A DNA stretch of 64,000 nt from CALJFL01 sp036961205 (GCA_036961205.1 JBALVI010000001.1:434001-498000), one strand, 5' to 3'; shown: positions 1-8,976, numbered from the stretch's first letter. The notes: generated from the letters alone by a model not told the origin. Program-made: numbers and translations.

Positions 1-1228
1 GGGTTTTACCGGGCTCGCCATACCAGTGATTCGCCGATTCAGGTACTGCCACCCCCATTTCAGCAACTCGCTCAGCGACCTCATTGCCGACATTCAGACA
101 ATCGGTGAGTTTGCCGCCGAAAATACTCAAGTGATGCTTGTTTTCATCCACCTCGATAACGTGCTTGCGCGACAGCTGCACCCAATCAGCCACACCACCC
201 TCACCCGCAATGGCCAGAGGACGCACGCCGACACGCTCAGCAATAATGTCCGCTCGGGTCAGCGGCTTTGCCAAGTCCAGTAGCGCATTGCAATTGCTCA
301 ATATGAAATCCCTGTCTTCATCGGTAACTCCAACTTCGGGCGTTGCAACCTGAGTGTCAGTCGTACCAATACAAGTTTTGGGCCCCATGGGGATCAGAAA
401 GAACAATCGACCATCGCTGGCGAAAAAGGTCAGTACCCGCTTGTTATCAGTGATTTGATCGACAATGAGGTGAACGCCTTTAGAGAACAAATGATGATAC
501 TCAGTATCGACGCCGGTTGAGTCATTGAATTGGTCCGCGTAGGGACCGCAGGCATTGAGTAGGATGCGCGAACGAATAGTGAAAGTGTCACCGGTCATCG
601 TGTCGCGAGCCTGCGTCGACCAGATATTTTGCTCAAAGCGAGAGCCACAGGATTCAACGTAATTGGCGGCGATACAGCCAAAATTCAGGCTCTTGCGGAT
701 AAAGTTGAAAACAAAGCGTGCATCATTGTCATACAGATAGCAGTCTGAATACTCGAAGCCGCCCGCTACGTTGCTGGTATTGACCTCGGGTTCGTTACTT
801 TCGATGGTTTTAGCGCTCAGATAGCGCGGTGGCCGAGTGACACAGCGGCCCATCAGCCAATACAGAACACTGCCTAAAAAGACAAAGAATGGCCAGAACC
901 GAAACCCCTTCTGGATCGCGGTGAAGAAGCGAATTTCCTTGACGGTTGATGGATAGGCTCGCATTAACTCGTTGCGGGATTTGCACAGTTTATTGACCAG
1001 CAGATACTCGTGGCTCTCCAGATATTTAATCCCGCCCCAGGCCAGATTAGAGGAGTTAGAGCTCACTCCAGAGGCAAAATCGTCTCTATCAATCAGCGCA
1101 ACCTTGACTCCCCGGCCCGCCAGCGCAGCTGCGCTTACCGCACCATTAATCCCGCCTCCAACGATTAGCACGTCGAATTCCTGATCCTTAAGTTTTGTCA
1201 GATTGCTGCTACGCAAGGTTACTGTCAT
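1..1228 (-). CDS. glpD: FAD-dependent glycerol-3-phosphate dehydrogenase, 3' end beyond window
   Basis: Oxidises sn-glycerol 3-phosphate to dihydroxyacetone phosphate at the inner membrane and passes electrons to quinone. Translating the minus strand from the ATG at 1228 gives about 409 residues with no stop before the window edge. An N-terminal FAD-binding Rossmann motif (VLIVGGGINGAVSAAALAGRG) is followed by the family motif SSNLAWGGIKYLE and, further on, a GKLTDCLNVG-type segment. Family members run about 500-550 residues, so roughly the last quarter is missing. The frame is open throughout, so this is truncation by the window, not a pseudogene. A GlpQ phosphodiesterase that could supply its substrate lies at 56.4 kb. 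The family is clear; exact substrate is inferred. Confidence 0.88.
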   Translation of the reverse strand, partial: MTVTLRSSNLTKLKDQEFDVLIVGGGINGAVSAAALAGRGVKVALIDRDDFASGVSSNSSNLAWGGIKYLESHEYLLVNKLCKSRNELMRAYPSTVKEIRFFTAIQKGFRFWPFFVFLGSVLYWLMGRCVTRPPRYLSAKTIESNEPEVNTSNVAGGFEYSDCYLYDNDARFVFNFIRKSLNFGCIAANYVESCGSRFEQNIWSTQARDTMTGDTFTIRSRILLNACGPYADQFNDSTGVDTEYHHLFSKGVHLIVDQITDNKRVLTFFASDGRLFFLIPMGPKTCIGTTDTQVATPEVGVTDEDRDFILSNCNALLDLAKPLTRADIIAERVGVRPLAIAGEGGVADWVQLSRKHVIEVDENKHHLSIFGGKLTDCLNVGNEVAERVAEMGVAVPESANHWYGEPGKT

Positions 1229-1251
1229 AGTTTCTTCGTCCACTGCCCGTT

Positions 1252-2136
1252 TTAGTGCCATTTCTCAGCACACAGGTCGATAAAGTCCTGGGCGCTCTTG
1301 CTAAGGTTTTTTCCAGCCTGGTAGTAGAGACCGACCTGCTTCTCTATACGGCCAAAGGATACATCGTCCATGATAGTAAAATCTCGACATTGTGGATGTT
1401 CACGCAGCAGCCTACCGTCGATGAAGGTCACTCCCATGCCCTGAGCCACCATATGAATTCGCAGGGACAAGCTGCTGACCTCCCAGACCGTGCTGAACTG
1501 ATCTCGCAGCCGTTGGATAGACGGCCGCATATCGGGGTTATCAAGCGCCGACGCAATCAGCGGCGTCTGCTTCAAAACCCTGGCCTCACCGTCCATCATC
1601 TGCTGATACCGGGGATGGCGAGGGCTCACCACCAGGTGCCGTGAATCACTGTAGAGCGGAATCGTATCAAAGGCGAGCATGTGCTTCTGGAAAGGCCCCA
1701 TACCCAATTCGGCATTGCCAGAGAGCACAGCATAAATAATGCTGCGGCTAGGCAGTTCGGCCAACTTCATTCTGGTGCCTGGGTTGCTTTGGTAGTAAGC
1801 GCTTATTAACTCTGGTGCATAGAAGCGATTAATAGACGCACTCAAGGCCAGATTAAGGGTTTCCAAACTACCCTTGCGGAGCAGGGCAATATCTTCGAGA
1901 GTCTGCTCTTCATCGCGCAGAACCTCCACCGCATGATCAAATACACGTCTGCCCGCGTCAGTGAGTTGCAGCTCTTTGCCCCGCAATACCAGCGGAGTTT
2001 CGAGTTTGCTTTCCAGGCCCGCAACCGCCTGGCTGACCGCCGACTGACTGAGGTGCAGTGCCTCTGCAGCCCGTTTGAAGGCCCCCTCCTCGATTACCGC
2101 TCGAAATGCCCTGAGTTCACTGTTTTCAAATCTCAT
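1252..2136 (-). CDS. LysR-family transcriptional regulator
   Basis: A 294-residue LysR-type regulator. Residues 1-60 form the winged helix-turn-helix (AAEALHLSQSAVSQAVAGLE), followed by an effector-binding domain of normal length. It is transcribed away from the citrate-synthase-family gene across a 102-bp gap, the usual arrangement when a LysR protein controls its divergent neighbour and itself. A 5-3-5 palindrome (TAAGT-TTT-ACTTA, 2138-2150) sits directly next to its start codon. It ends 23 bp before the glpD start on the same strand, so read-through into glpD is possible. Effector unknown. Confidence 0.9.
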   Translation of the reverse strand: MRFENSELRAFRAVIEEGAFKRAAEALHLSQSAVSQAVAGLESKLETPLVLRGKELQLTDAGRRVFDHAVEVLRDEEQTLEDIALLRKGSLETLNLALSASINRFYAPELISAYYQSNPGTRMKLAELPSRSIIYAVLSGNAELGMGPFQKHMLAFDTIPLYSDSRHLVVSPRHPRYQQMMDGEARVLKQTPLIASALDNPDMRPSIQRLRDQFSTVWEVSSLSLRIHMVAQGMGVTFIDGRLLREHPQCRDFTIMDDVSFGRIEKQVGLYYQAGKNLSKSAQDFIDLCAEKWH

Positions 2137-2137
2137 A

Positions 2138-2150
2138 TAAGTTTTACTTA
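2138..2150. promoter_or_regulatory. Candidate LysR operator palindrome
   Basis: Perfect inverted repeat TAAGT-TTT-ACTTA immediately upstream of the lysR start and in the gap shared with the divergent citrate-synthase gene. Its 5-3-5 symmetry and adjacency to the regulator's start suggest autoregulation. The citrate-synthase gene has a good ribosome-binding site (AAGGAG, 2222-2227) 11 bases before its ATG. Function is inferred from position and symmetry. Confidence 0.45.
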
Positions 2151-2238
2151 CTTTTATATTAGCCAGATTAACTCTACTTATGATAACTCATTTTCTATAC
2201 TGTGAAAAAGTTACACTTCTTAAGGAGTTACGAGAGCA

Positions 2239-3369
2239 ATGAGCAGCGACCAAGAAATATTTTCCAAGGACCTTGCGGGTATCGTCGTCGGCGAAACCGC
2301 TATCTCTGATGTTCAGGGTGAACAGGGCGTTCTGAGCTACCGCGGCACAGACATTAATGACCTGGTTGATGAGCCCTTCAACCGGGTCGTCTGGCTGGTC
2401 CTGTTCGGCAATAGGCCCAGTACCGAGCAGGAACAGCAGTTATCGCAATTTCAGTACCGCCATAGTCATCTCTCGGAGAGCGAACAAACTCTGCTTGAGC
2501 AACTACCTGCCAACCTGCACCCCATGCTAATGCTGCAGGGTATGCTGCCTCTGATCGATCTTCCGCAGCAGGCAACGCTGGAGTTAGGGTTAGACGCAGA
2601 GCACGGCCTGCTGCTTGCCGCCAAAGCATCGGCGCTTATAGCAGCACACTATCGACTCGCCAACGGTCAGGAAATACTGGCACCGACTCAGGGCCTGGCA
2701 TTTCACCAAAACTTTCTGGCCATGTTTCACGGCGAGCAACCGACGGCTGAAGCCACCCGCATCCTGGACGCTGCGCAGATTCTACAAATGGAACACAGCT
2801 TCAATGCGGGAACTTTTGCCGGTCGCGTCTGCGCCAGCACACTTGCTCCCATCCAATCCGCAATCTCCGCTTCTATTGGCACCCTCTTTGGCAAACTTCA
2901 CGGCGGCGCCGATCAGGCCGCTCTGGAGATGGCTATAGCGGTCGGGGACCCTGACAAGGCTGAGGCCTACGTCACTGAGAGCCTGGCCAAAAAAGTCAAA
3001 ATTATGGGCATGGGACACCGTGAATATCGGACGGTCGATCCGCGCGCCAAGATCCTCAAGCCAATGGCTGAAGCGCTCTGCCAGAACGACGAAAGCAGAG
3101 TGTTGCTGGAAACCTTGATTGCGGTCGAGCAGGCCTGCCAAAAAGCGTTCGCCAAGCAAGACAAAGAGATCTGGGCGAACGTAGAATTTTACAAAGGCGC
3201 GGTATTTCACAGCCTGGGCATCCCCAGTCGCTACTTTACCGCGATGTTCGCGATGGCCCGCGTGTACGGCTACATCGCCCATTTTCTCGAGTTCAGCCAG
3301 GATAGTCGCTTGATCCGCCCGCGGGCTATTTATCGTGCCCCGTCACCATCGGCAGAACAGGCGGCCTGA
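2239..3369 (+). CDS. Citrate synthase / 2-methylcitrate synthase family protein
   Basis: Condenses an acyl-CoA with a 2-oxoacid such as oxaloacetate. At 376 residues it has the short bacterial/archaeal form without the N-terminal zinc-type extension. The catalytic histidines sit in the expected motifs (MEHSFNAG, GKLHGGADQA, GMGHREYRTVDPRA). The position of the usual catalytic aspartate, in the N-V-D-F-Y motif, reads NVEFYKG, so Glu316 replaces Asp. The C-terminal RLIRPRAIY segment is conserved. No prpB, prpD or acnD homologue is nearby, so a methylcitrate role has no contextual support. It is governed by the divergent LysR gene and ends 10 bp from a convergent gene. Family certain; substrate open. 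Confidence 0.88.
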   Translation: MSSDQEIFSKDLAGIVVGETAISDVQGEQGVLSYRGTDINDLVDEPFNRVVWLVLFGNRPSTEQEQQLSQFQYRHSHLSESEQTLLEQLPANLHPMLMLQGMLPLIDLPQQATLELGLDAEHGLLLAAKASALIAAHYRLANGQEILAPTQGLAFHQNFLAMFHGEQPTAEATRILDAAQILQMEHSFNAGTFAGRVCASTLAPIQSAISASIGTLFGKLHGGADQAALEMAIAVGDPDKAEAYVTESLAKKVKIMGMGHREYRTVDPRAKILKPMAEALCQNDESRVLLETLIAVEQACQKAFAKQDKEIWANVEFYKGAVFHSLGIPSRYFTAMFAMARVYGYIAHFLEFSQDSRLIRPRAIYRAPSPSAEQAA

Positions 3370-3379
3370 AGAAAGCTTA

Positions 3380-5539
3380 CTAACGGCGGCGCATGCCGCC
3401 ACCACCTCGCGAAGACCGGTAATTACTGGTGCGCTGATTACCGCGCATACGGTTGTCACGGCTGCGATTCAAATCGCGATCGTAACTGTTGGTGCTGGGT
3501 CGCGAGGCCGGCCTTTGCTCGGGCATCTTGGCGGGCTTACTTTCGGGCAATTTGGCGGGCCTGCTCTCAGGCTTCTTTTCAGGCCTGCTGAAATCGTCTT
3601 TTTGCCAACCGTCTTTGGTGCGCTTGTCCCAGCCGTCTCCGCGGTCCCGGTAAACATTTCCTGACTTGTCAGCATAAACATTGTTCTTGCGCTGGTTCGC
3701 TACGCGATTCTGCGGCCGTTGGGCAATCGCCTGCCGGGTAGGCTGGGTACGCGCGAGGTTGCGGTTACTCTTGTACAGGTTGTCATTGCCATTGCGGTGA
3801 CCCGCCCGGTAGCCCGCAGCATAGCCCCGATTAAATCCGTGCCGGTAGCCATGATTGTAGCCGTGACGATAGCCGCGATGGTAACCATAATACGGCCTTG
3901 GGCCCCACCAACCACCGCGATACCAACCGCCACCGCCATAATAGAAAGTGAACGGGCCACTACTGTAGCTGAATCCAAAGCCCCAACCCCCCCAGGGGGT
4001 ATAGCGAACATGGAAACCCCAGGTAGAGTAACGGGGGTAATAATAATTGCCATACCAACCGGGATAGTAGTGTCCAGTGCCGTAAACCACCGTCGTGTTG
4101 TAGACATAAGTATTGGTGTAGCCGGGGGTATAACCTACATACACTACGTCCGGCTCGGATTTGTAGATGCGAACGAAAGTCACGTAGTAAAGGGATGACT
4201 CAGGAGGAATCGTGTAAATCTCATCAGGAACTTCTCTGGCGACCATCCACTTACCTTGCGCATCATCAGCAACAAACCAAATAGCCTCGTCTACTGCATA
4301 GAAGCGTCCCTGGGCCTTTATCACCGGGGTGGCGGTGTTGGCTGCATATGCCAGGTCGGTGCCATCAATACCCTCGAACTTGGGCGTGCCGTCGTACTCC
4401 ACATCCAATGAGGCCTTATTCGGGTCCACGGCAGCGGTTTGTGGCATCTGCGCATCCAATACGGCTTCCTCAGCAGCCTTGGTCCCGGGAACTGCGTATA
4501 GCACAGTATTTATCTCGGAAGTCTCAGGAATGTCGCGAAAGTCAGTAGGCAGGTCGTCACCATTGGTATACGACCAGGGGCCTTCCAAATTGTCGCTGCG
4601 ATACCAACGCCCGGCCAACAGTACATAGTACTGCTGCCCGTTTATGTCCATCAGCAGGTCGCTCTCGGAGTTGTTGACGTAGAGAAGCTCAGTGCCATCG
4701 ACCGGCTTAAATTCCGGTTTGCCATCGATCACTATCAGTTCGGAGGGTTCTGTACTGACGATTATTTTCGGAGGAAGCCCCGATCCCGGTTCTTCAGCCT
4801 CCGCATCATCGGCGTTCTCTGAAGGCGGCTCTGGTGGCGGCGCCAGCTTGCTGATCTCAGACGGCACTGAGTTCGAAATAGTCCAGGAACCCTCTAATTC
4901 TGAAGCGGTGTACCAGGTGTTTTCATCGGCAAAGAGGTAAAAAATGTCGGCGTGCTGCAACAAGGTGAATGGCGTATTGATTATCCGTTTAACACTTGAG
5001 TTCTCAACATCCCTGAGTTGCGCCTTGCCATCGAGAGGCACCAAAATTGCCGGCTCAGTGCTAAAAATAATCGCCGGGGGTTTGGTATTAATTTGCTCGG
5101 CAGCTTCCGCCCGCGCGTCAACCTGCTCCAGTGTTGCTAACAGATTGTCCATGGAGATCTGAATTTCAAGTTTTGGCAGCTCACGTTCGAGTACGGCGAT
5201 CAGCGCTTCCGATTTGTCTTCGTCAGCCTCGGGAATTCGCACGTTAGTGACATCGACACTTGCCACAAAGGCCATGCGCTCGGAGCGATCAATCTCCAGT
5301 TCGCCAGTGAACCAGAAAGCACCAAATACCGGCTGGTCGCGGCTGTCCAGCTCTATCGAAACCGCCGCCCGGCCGCTCAAGGAATTGCCCGTTAACTTCT
5401 CTGGTTGCGGCTGATAGAGCACAATCACACCGTCTTTTATGGTGATTTCACGGGGCCAGGTTGACACGGGTTCATCCTGAGAAAAGGCTGCTCCAACCCA
5501 TAGAAATGAGGCCATAACGGCGGCATAAAAATACTTCAT
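3380..5539 (-). CDS. Large secreted envelope protein with three internal repeats and Gly/Tyr/Arg-rich tail
   Basis: About 719 residues. The start at 5539 was chosen because it gives a clean signal peptide (MKYFYAAVMASFLWVGAAFS, cut before QDEP) and lies after the upstream stop; ATG 5551 is an alternative. The body holds repeated units near DNA 5070-4860, 4770-4560 and 4410-4200, built on STEP-(x)-IDGK, a middle Y-x-V/A-N segment and an aromatic EGxW close. A Tyr/Gly/Trp-rich stretch (about 3860-4160) follows, then a His/Arg/Asn-rich run, Pro/Lys repeats of the E-S-R-P-A-K type, and an Arg-rich terminus. I recognise no catalytic motif. Similar proteins are sometimes labelled carbohydrate-binding; I cannot confirm that. 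It is probably cotranscribed with the beta-barrel gene upstream. Confidence 0.75.
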   Translation of the reverse strand: MKYFYAAVMASFLWVGAAFSQDEPVSTWPREITIKDGVIVLYQPQPEKLTGNSLSGRAAVSIELDSRDQPVFGAFWFTGELEIDRSERMAFVASVDVTNVRIPEADEDKSEALIAVLERELPKLEIQISMDNLLATLEQVDARAEAAEQINTKPPAIIFSTEPAILVPLDGKAQLRDVENSSVKRIINTPFTLLQHADIFYLFADENTWYTASELEGSWTISNSVPSEISKLAPPPEPPSENADDAEAEEPGSGLPPKIIVSTEPSELIVIDGKPEFKPVDGTELLYVNNSESDLLMDINGQQYYVLLAGRWYRSDNLEGPWSYTNGDDLPTDFRDIPETSEINTVLYAVPGTKAAEEAVLDAQMPQTAAVDPNKASLDVEYDGTPKFEGIDGTDLAYAANTATPVIKAQGRFYAVDEAIWFVADDAQGKWMVAREVPDEIYTIPPESSLYYVTFVRIYKSEPDVVYVGYTPGYTNTYVYNTTVVYGTGHYYPGWYGNYYYPRYSTWGFHVRYTPWGGWGFGFSYSSGPFTFYYGGGGWYRGGWWGPRPYYGYHRGYRHGYNHGYRHGFNRGYAAGYRAGHRNGNDNLYKSNRNLARTQPTRQAIAQRPQNRVANQRKNNVYADKSGNVYRDRGDGWDKRTKDGWQKDDFSRPEKKPESRPAKLPESKPAKMPEQRPASRPSTNSYDRDLNRSRDNRMRGNQRTSNYRSSRGGGGMRRR

Positions 5540-5570
5540 AGAGATACCCATATGCCTATTTCGCAGGCGA

Positions 5571-6401
5571 TTAGAACCGATAGGAAAGCGACAGCGTCGG
5601 GCCATGGAAGCCCACATCAAACTCGGCCTCTCGGCCGCGGGATTCCTGCACCTTCAGATCAAAGTCGGTGAATTGGTAGCCCAAATTGAGGGCGATATGC
5701 TCTGTGAAACTATAGCCCACTCGGCCATAGACGTAAGAAAAGCCACCCTCGTAGTCATCAACATTTGCACTCAGCCAACCCAGGTTAATGCTCATACCCC
5801 ACTTGTCGGTAAGCGCATAAAACCCCTGCGCCCGCACATTCGGCAACGGCGCCAAAATTTCGCTGGAACCTTTGGCACTCTCCCGCTCAATATTGCCTAC
5901 GAATGCTCGGCCCTTGATAGAGGTATCCAGGTCGAGAACATGAAAGCCCCCGCCCAGCATGATTTCGGCACGCTCAGTTCGGTACACAGAATAAAGCACA
6001 TCAACAATATAGGTATTTACTTGCAGTGAGGTCTTCAGTGAAGCACCCGCCTCATATTCGTTACCGTCAAAATTAAAATCTCGTTTAATTCGACGCGAGC
6101 CGTCCTGCTTAAAGGTATAAGCCGTTGCCGCTAGCAGCCACTTTTCAGCAAATCGCCAGCGGTACTCCAAAGACAAACTCACATCCTTGTCATCAAGCGC
6201 TAAATCATCGAGGTCAATCTCGATCTCAGGCAGTTCCGGTACACTGGCACGAAACGCGGCATCTGCTGTTTGGTAACTACCGCCCACCATTATCATGTGT
6301 GTGGCATTCATAGCAGGATTGATGCTCTCGACACGCTCTGCCAGAACCATGGGGCTCAGCATACACGCAGCGAGTATGAGTGTTGTGGAACAGACTTTCA
6401 T
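5571..6401 (-). CDS. Outer-membrane beta-barrel protein
   Basis: About 276 residues with a signal peptide (MKVCSTTLILAACMLSPMVLA). ATG 6401 is preferred over 6407 because an AAGG lies about 9 bases before it. The mature part shows alternating amphipathic strands rich in Tyr, Gly and aromatic residues and ends LSLSYRF, a C-terminal phenylalanine typical of BamA-inserted barrels. An acidic insertion (PELPEIEIDLDDLALDD) near residue 50 could be an exposed loop. It lies 31 bp upstream of the repeat-rich secreted protein on the same strand, so the two may form an envelope pair. No transport specificity can be read from it. Confidence 0.8.
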   Translation of the reverse strand: MKVCSTTLILAACMLSPMVLAERVESINPAMNATHMIMVGGSYQTADAAFRASVPELPEIEIDLDDLALDDKDVSLSLEYRWRFAEKWLLAATAYTFKQDGSRRIKRDFNFDGNEYEAGASLKTSLQVNTYIVDVLYSVYRTERAEIMLGGGFHVLDLDTSIKGRAFVGNIERESAKGSSEILAPLPNVRAQGFYALTDKWGMSINLGWLSANVDDYEGGFSYVYGRVGYSFTEHIALNLGYQFTDFDLKVQESRGREAEFDVGFHGPTLSLSYRF

Positions 6402-6529
6402 AACCATAAACCTTATAATCAGTTATGCTATTTTGGCAGGCTGTATCCCACGGGTCGAGTGCGTATTGTGTTTAAATTGTGCAGCCTAGCGAAGAAGTAA
6501 AGCCACTGAAGGGCCCCGGACAGGCAGGT

Positions 6530-7063
6530 TTAGTTGATCGCCGCACTCGGATCGAGATGTATCTGTCGCACCAATTCATCGGCACTGTTGCTGCGAAAAT
6601 ACCCTTCAGCAACTCTGAATTTATTGTTGTGCAGCTTGATCACATCGCCGTGATGCAGCGGCTGCTTTCCTTCCAGTACCTCACCGTTGAGCAGGGTACC
6701 CGTGTCAGAGCCCATATCCTCTACGTAAAGCGTGTTTCGCTCCAAGGTGAATATAGTGTGGAACAGAGAGATTTGCGGCTGCACTAAGGTGAGATCGCAT
6801 TTCTGGTCATTACCCACGACCACCGGTGCATTAACCCCGTAGCGCATGCCCTCCAGGGGGCCTGAATCTGCGGTTATAACCCATTCGTATTGCTCGGGAG
6901 CCGGGCGGCTTACGTACAGTTTGCTCTTGCGACGATCGTTGATTGGAGCGACATTAACTGCCAGCCGACGTTCATCGTAGGTACTTTTCAAGCGGAGGGT
7001 GCGCCGCTGCAACTCACGCACCATTTCAGCCATTTTATCCTGCCAATCTGACATAACATCCAT
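6530..7063 (-). CDS. FHA-domain protein
   Basis: A 177-residue cytoplasmic protein. The first 60 residues are charged and probably helical. A forkhead-associated fold spans about residues 78-155, with the diagnostic pieces VVVGNDQKCDL, the S-x-x-H of QISLFHTIF, and GSDTGTLLNGEVL in place of the classical GSTNGTxVNG. FHA domains bind phosphothreonine peptides, but no Ser/Thr kinase, phosphatase or type VI gene is visible in the window, so the partner is unknown. No transmembrane segment. Starts at 7063 and 7054 are both possible; neither has a strong ribosome-binding site. Confidence 0.82.
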   Translation of the reverse strand: MDVMSDWQDKMAEMVRELQRRTLRLKSTYDERRLAVNVAPINDRRKSKLYVSRPAPEQYEWVITADSGPLEGMRYGVNAPVVVGNDQKCDLTLVQPQISLFHTIFTLERNTLYVEDMGSDTGTLLNGEVLEGKQPLHHGDVIKLHNNKFRVAEGYFRSNSADELVRQIHLDPSAAIN

Positions 7064-7312
7064 CCATTGACGCGTCTGCCAAGTCTCAGAAGCGCAGACA
7101 CATATAATAAGATAGTCACTAGTACCTTATTTGTCGACTGCAGCCAAACACCTCACTCCAGACCTGCGACAGAGGTCACAAAAACGGCAATTTTTCGTTC
7201 AAAAGCTTAAACCAGAGCTGGCCCACCGCTCGAGGCACAAGGTCAGCTTTGTACCAATTACCTGGAGTCAATAAGGTAGAATCAAGTCCCGACCCGCCAC
7301 CGGCAAGCTACT

Positions 7313-8971
7313 ATGCAAAAGTACACGAGCCGACTGAGCTATTCACTGCTGATATTAACCGCGAGCCTGATTCTGACGCCGTTGGGATTTGCGCAGGCCG
7401 AGCGGACCGTGCTGTTGCGCAACGTGACCCTGATCGATCGTGAAGGCGACGGACAAAAATCGGTGAATATCCTCATCAAAGATTCAATTCTGGATATCAT
7501 TACCGAAGATTTGATCCCGCTCGAAGACGCGCAGGTCACCTACGATGCAGCAAACGGCGTTGTCCTGGGACACTTGAAGTTGGGCCAGCCCGCGGCCTTT
7601 CTTATTCTATCAGGCGACCCGCGCAATAACGTCGAAATTCTGCTGGACACAAAAACCTATGCCACTTTTGCAATCGCCAAAGGCAGGATACTCAAAAACA
7701 CCTTTGAATCCGTCACCATAGAGTCACCTGAAGAAAAGAAACGGGTCGAAGAAGGTTGGCTGGCCTATGCGCCGCCACCGCTGGCAGTGCCCCTTGATTA
7801 CCAGGACACCAGCAAATGGAACCGCTTTGACAGTAATATTATCTCCGGAATTGGTGTCGCCGCTTTGATGCTGGACCGACAAAGCTGGATTGATCAAGAC
7901 AGTAAGGGCCGAGGCCAAGTCGGCAATCTGGACGAGTTCGAGGGCGGGGAAATACGCGGCCTACGGTTTGGTGGGGTTGGCGCCATCAACACCTTCGATA
8001 CACCGGTCATCTGGACATTTTTTGCCGCGACCAGTGCTTTTGATAAAGGCTTCGACAGCCGCGAAGACGACGACCTCACCCTTTACGATCTGCGCCTGGA
8101 TTTTCCTCTAGGTCGTAAGGCAAGTTTTTCCATTGGTAAGCAAAAAGAGCCTATTTCGATGGAGCGCATCATGTCCCTGGCGTATTTACCCCAACAAGAG
8201 CGTGCCGCCGTGTCGGATGCCCTATTACCGTCCCGCAATGTAGGAATGGTGTTGTCCGGCTCGATGCTAAAAGACCGTATTTCCTGGGCGGGCGGCGCAT
8301 TCAATAATTGGCTGGACAGGGACCAACCCAATTCATTCAGTGGTAACACTACTCAATACGTAGTCCGCGCTACTGCCGTACCCTTCGTCTCCGACAACGA
8401 GAGTACGCTGCTGCATCTGGGCGGTAGTTACCGCTACGCCGATGCTGAGGAAGCGGTGAGGATAGCGATCGAGCCGGAGTTTAAACAGTCGCCAAAGTTT
8501 ATCGATACCGGGCTATTTTTAGGCGAGGATTTCACCACTTACCAGGGCGAACTCTCGCTGCGATCAGGTCCCTTTTGGCTACACAGCGAGTACCTCAAAG
8601 CGGAGTCCGACGCGCCGTTACTGAGAGATCGAAGCTATGACGGGTATCACGTCACCGCCTCCTGGATAACGACAGGCGAGGTCCGCCCCTACAACAAAAG
8701 AGTCGGCGTCTTTGGACGTATCCCCATAGCCCGTACCGTCAATCAAAATGGTTGGGGGGGCTGGGAACTCAGTACCCGCTATTCGAACCTGGACCTATCT
8801 GACGGACCCACGGACGAAGGAAAAATGGATATCTGGTCAGCTGGCGTCAACTGGTGGTTGTCGCCTTACATGAACGTCAATCTCAATTACCGTTACATTA
8901 CGCTCGACAAACTGGGAGTGGAAGGCACTAGCCAGGGCATGAATGCCCGGGTGACGCTCATCCTGGAATAG
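7313..8971 (+). CDS. OprO/OprP-type porin with N-terminal amidohydrolase remnant
   Basis: A 552-residue exported protein: signal peptide at residues 1-29 ending GFAQA. Residues 33-128 read like the two halves of the small beta-domain of an amidohydrolase (LLRNVTLID..., then LGHLKLGQPAAFLILSGDP and FAIAKGRILKN), joined at about residues 80-84 with the metal-binding TIM barrel missing: there is no HxH and no catalytic Asp. After a Pro-rich linker (150-165), residues about 195-552 form a phosphate-selective porin O/P-like beta-barrel (GKQKEPISMERIMS, SGSMLKDRISWAGGAFN, final strand MNARVTLILE). The hybrid is in one intact frame, so it is probably a genuine architecture. Solute unknown. Convergent with the ureohydrolase gene, 5 bp apart. 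Confidence 0.85.
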   Translation: MQKYTSRLSYSLLILTASLILTPLGFAQAERTVLLRNVTLIDREGDGQKSVNILIKDSILDIITEDLIPLEDAQVTYDAANGVVLGHLKLGQPAAFLILSGDPRNNVEILLDTKTYATFAIAKGRILKNTFESVTIESPEEKKRVEEGWLAYAPPPLAVPLDYQDTSKWNRFDSNIISGIGVAALMLDRQSWIDQDSKGRGQVGNLDEFEGGEIRGLRFGGVGAINTFDTPVIWTFFAATSAFDKGFDSREDDDLTLYDLRLDFPLGRKASFSIGKQKEPISMERIMSLAYLPQQERAAVSDALLPSRNVGMVLSGSMLKDRISWAGGAFNNWLDRDQPNSFSGNTTQYVVRATAVPFVSDNESTLLHLGGSYRYADAEEAVRIAIEPEFKQSPKFIDTGLFLGEDFTTYQGELSLRSGPFWLHSEYLKAESDAPLLRDRSYDGYHVTASWITTGEVRPYNKRVGVFGRIPIARTVNQNGWGGWELSTRYSNLDLSDGPTDEGKMDIWSAGVNWWLSPYMNVNLNYRYITLDKLGVEGTSQGMNARVTLILE

Positions 8972-8976
8972 AGGCT

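Noticed and set aside
3719..4198. Plus-strand open frame of 159 codons inside the envelope gene
   Set aside because: It is antisense to repetitive Gly/Tyr/Arg codons, lacks a signal or domain, and overlaps the better-supported frame.
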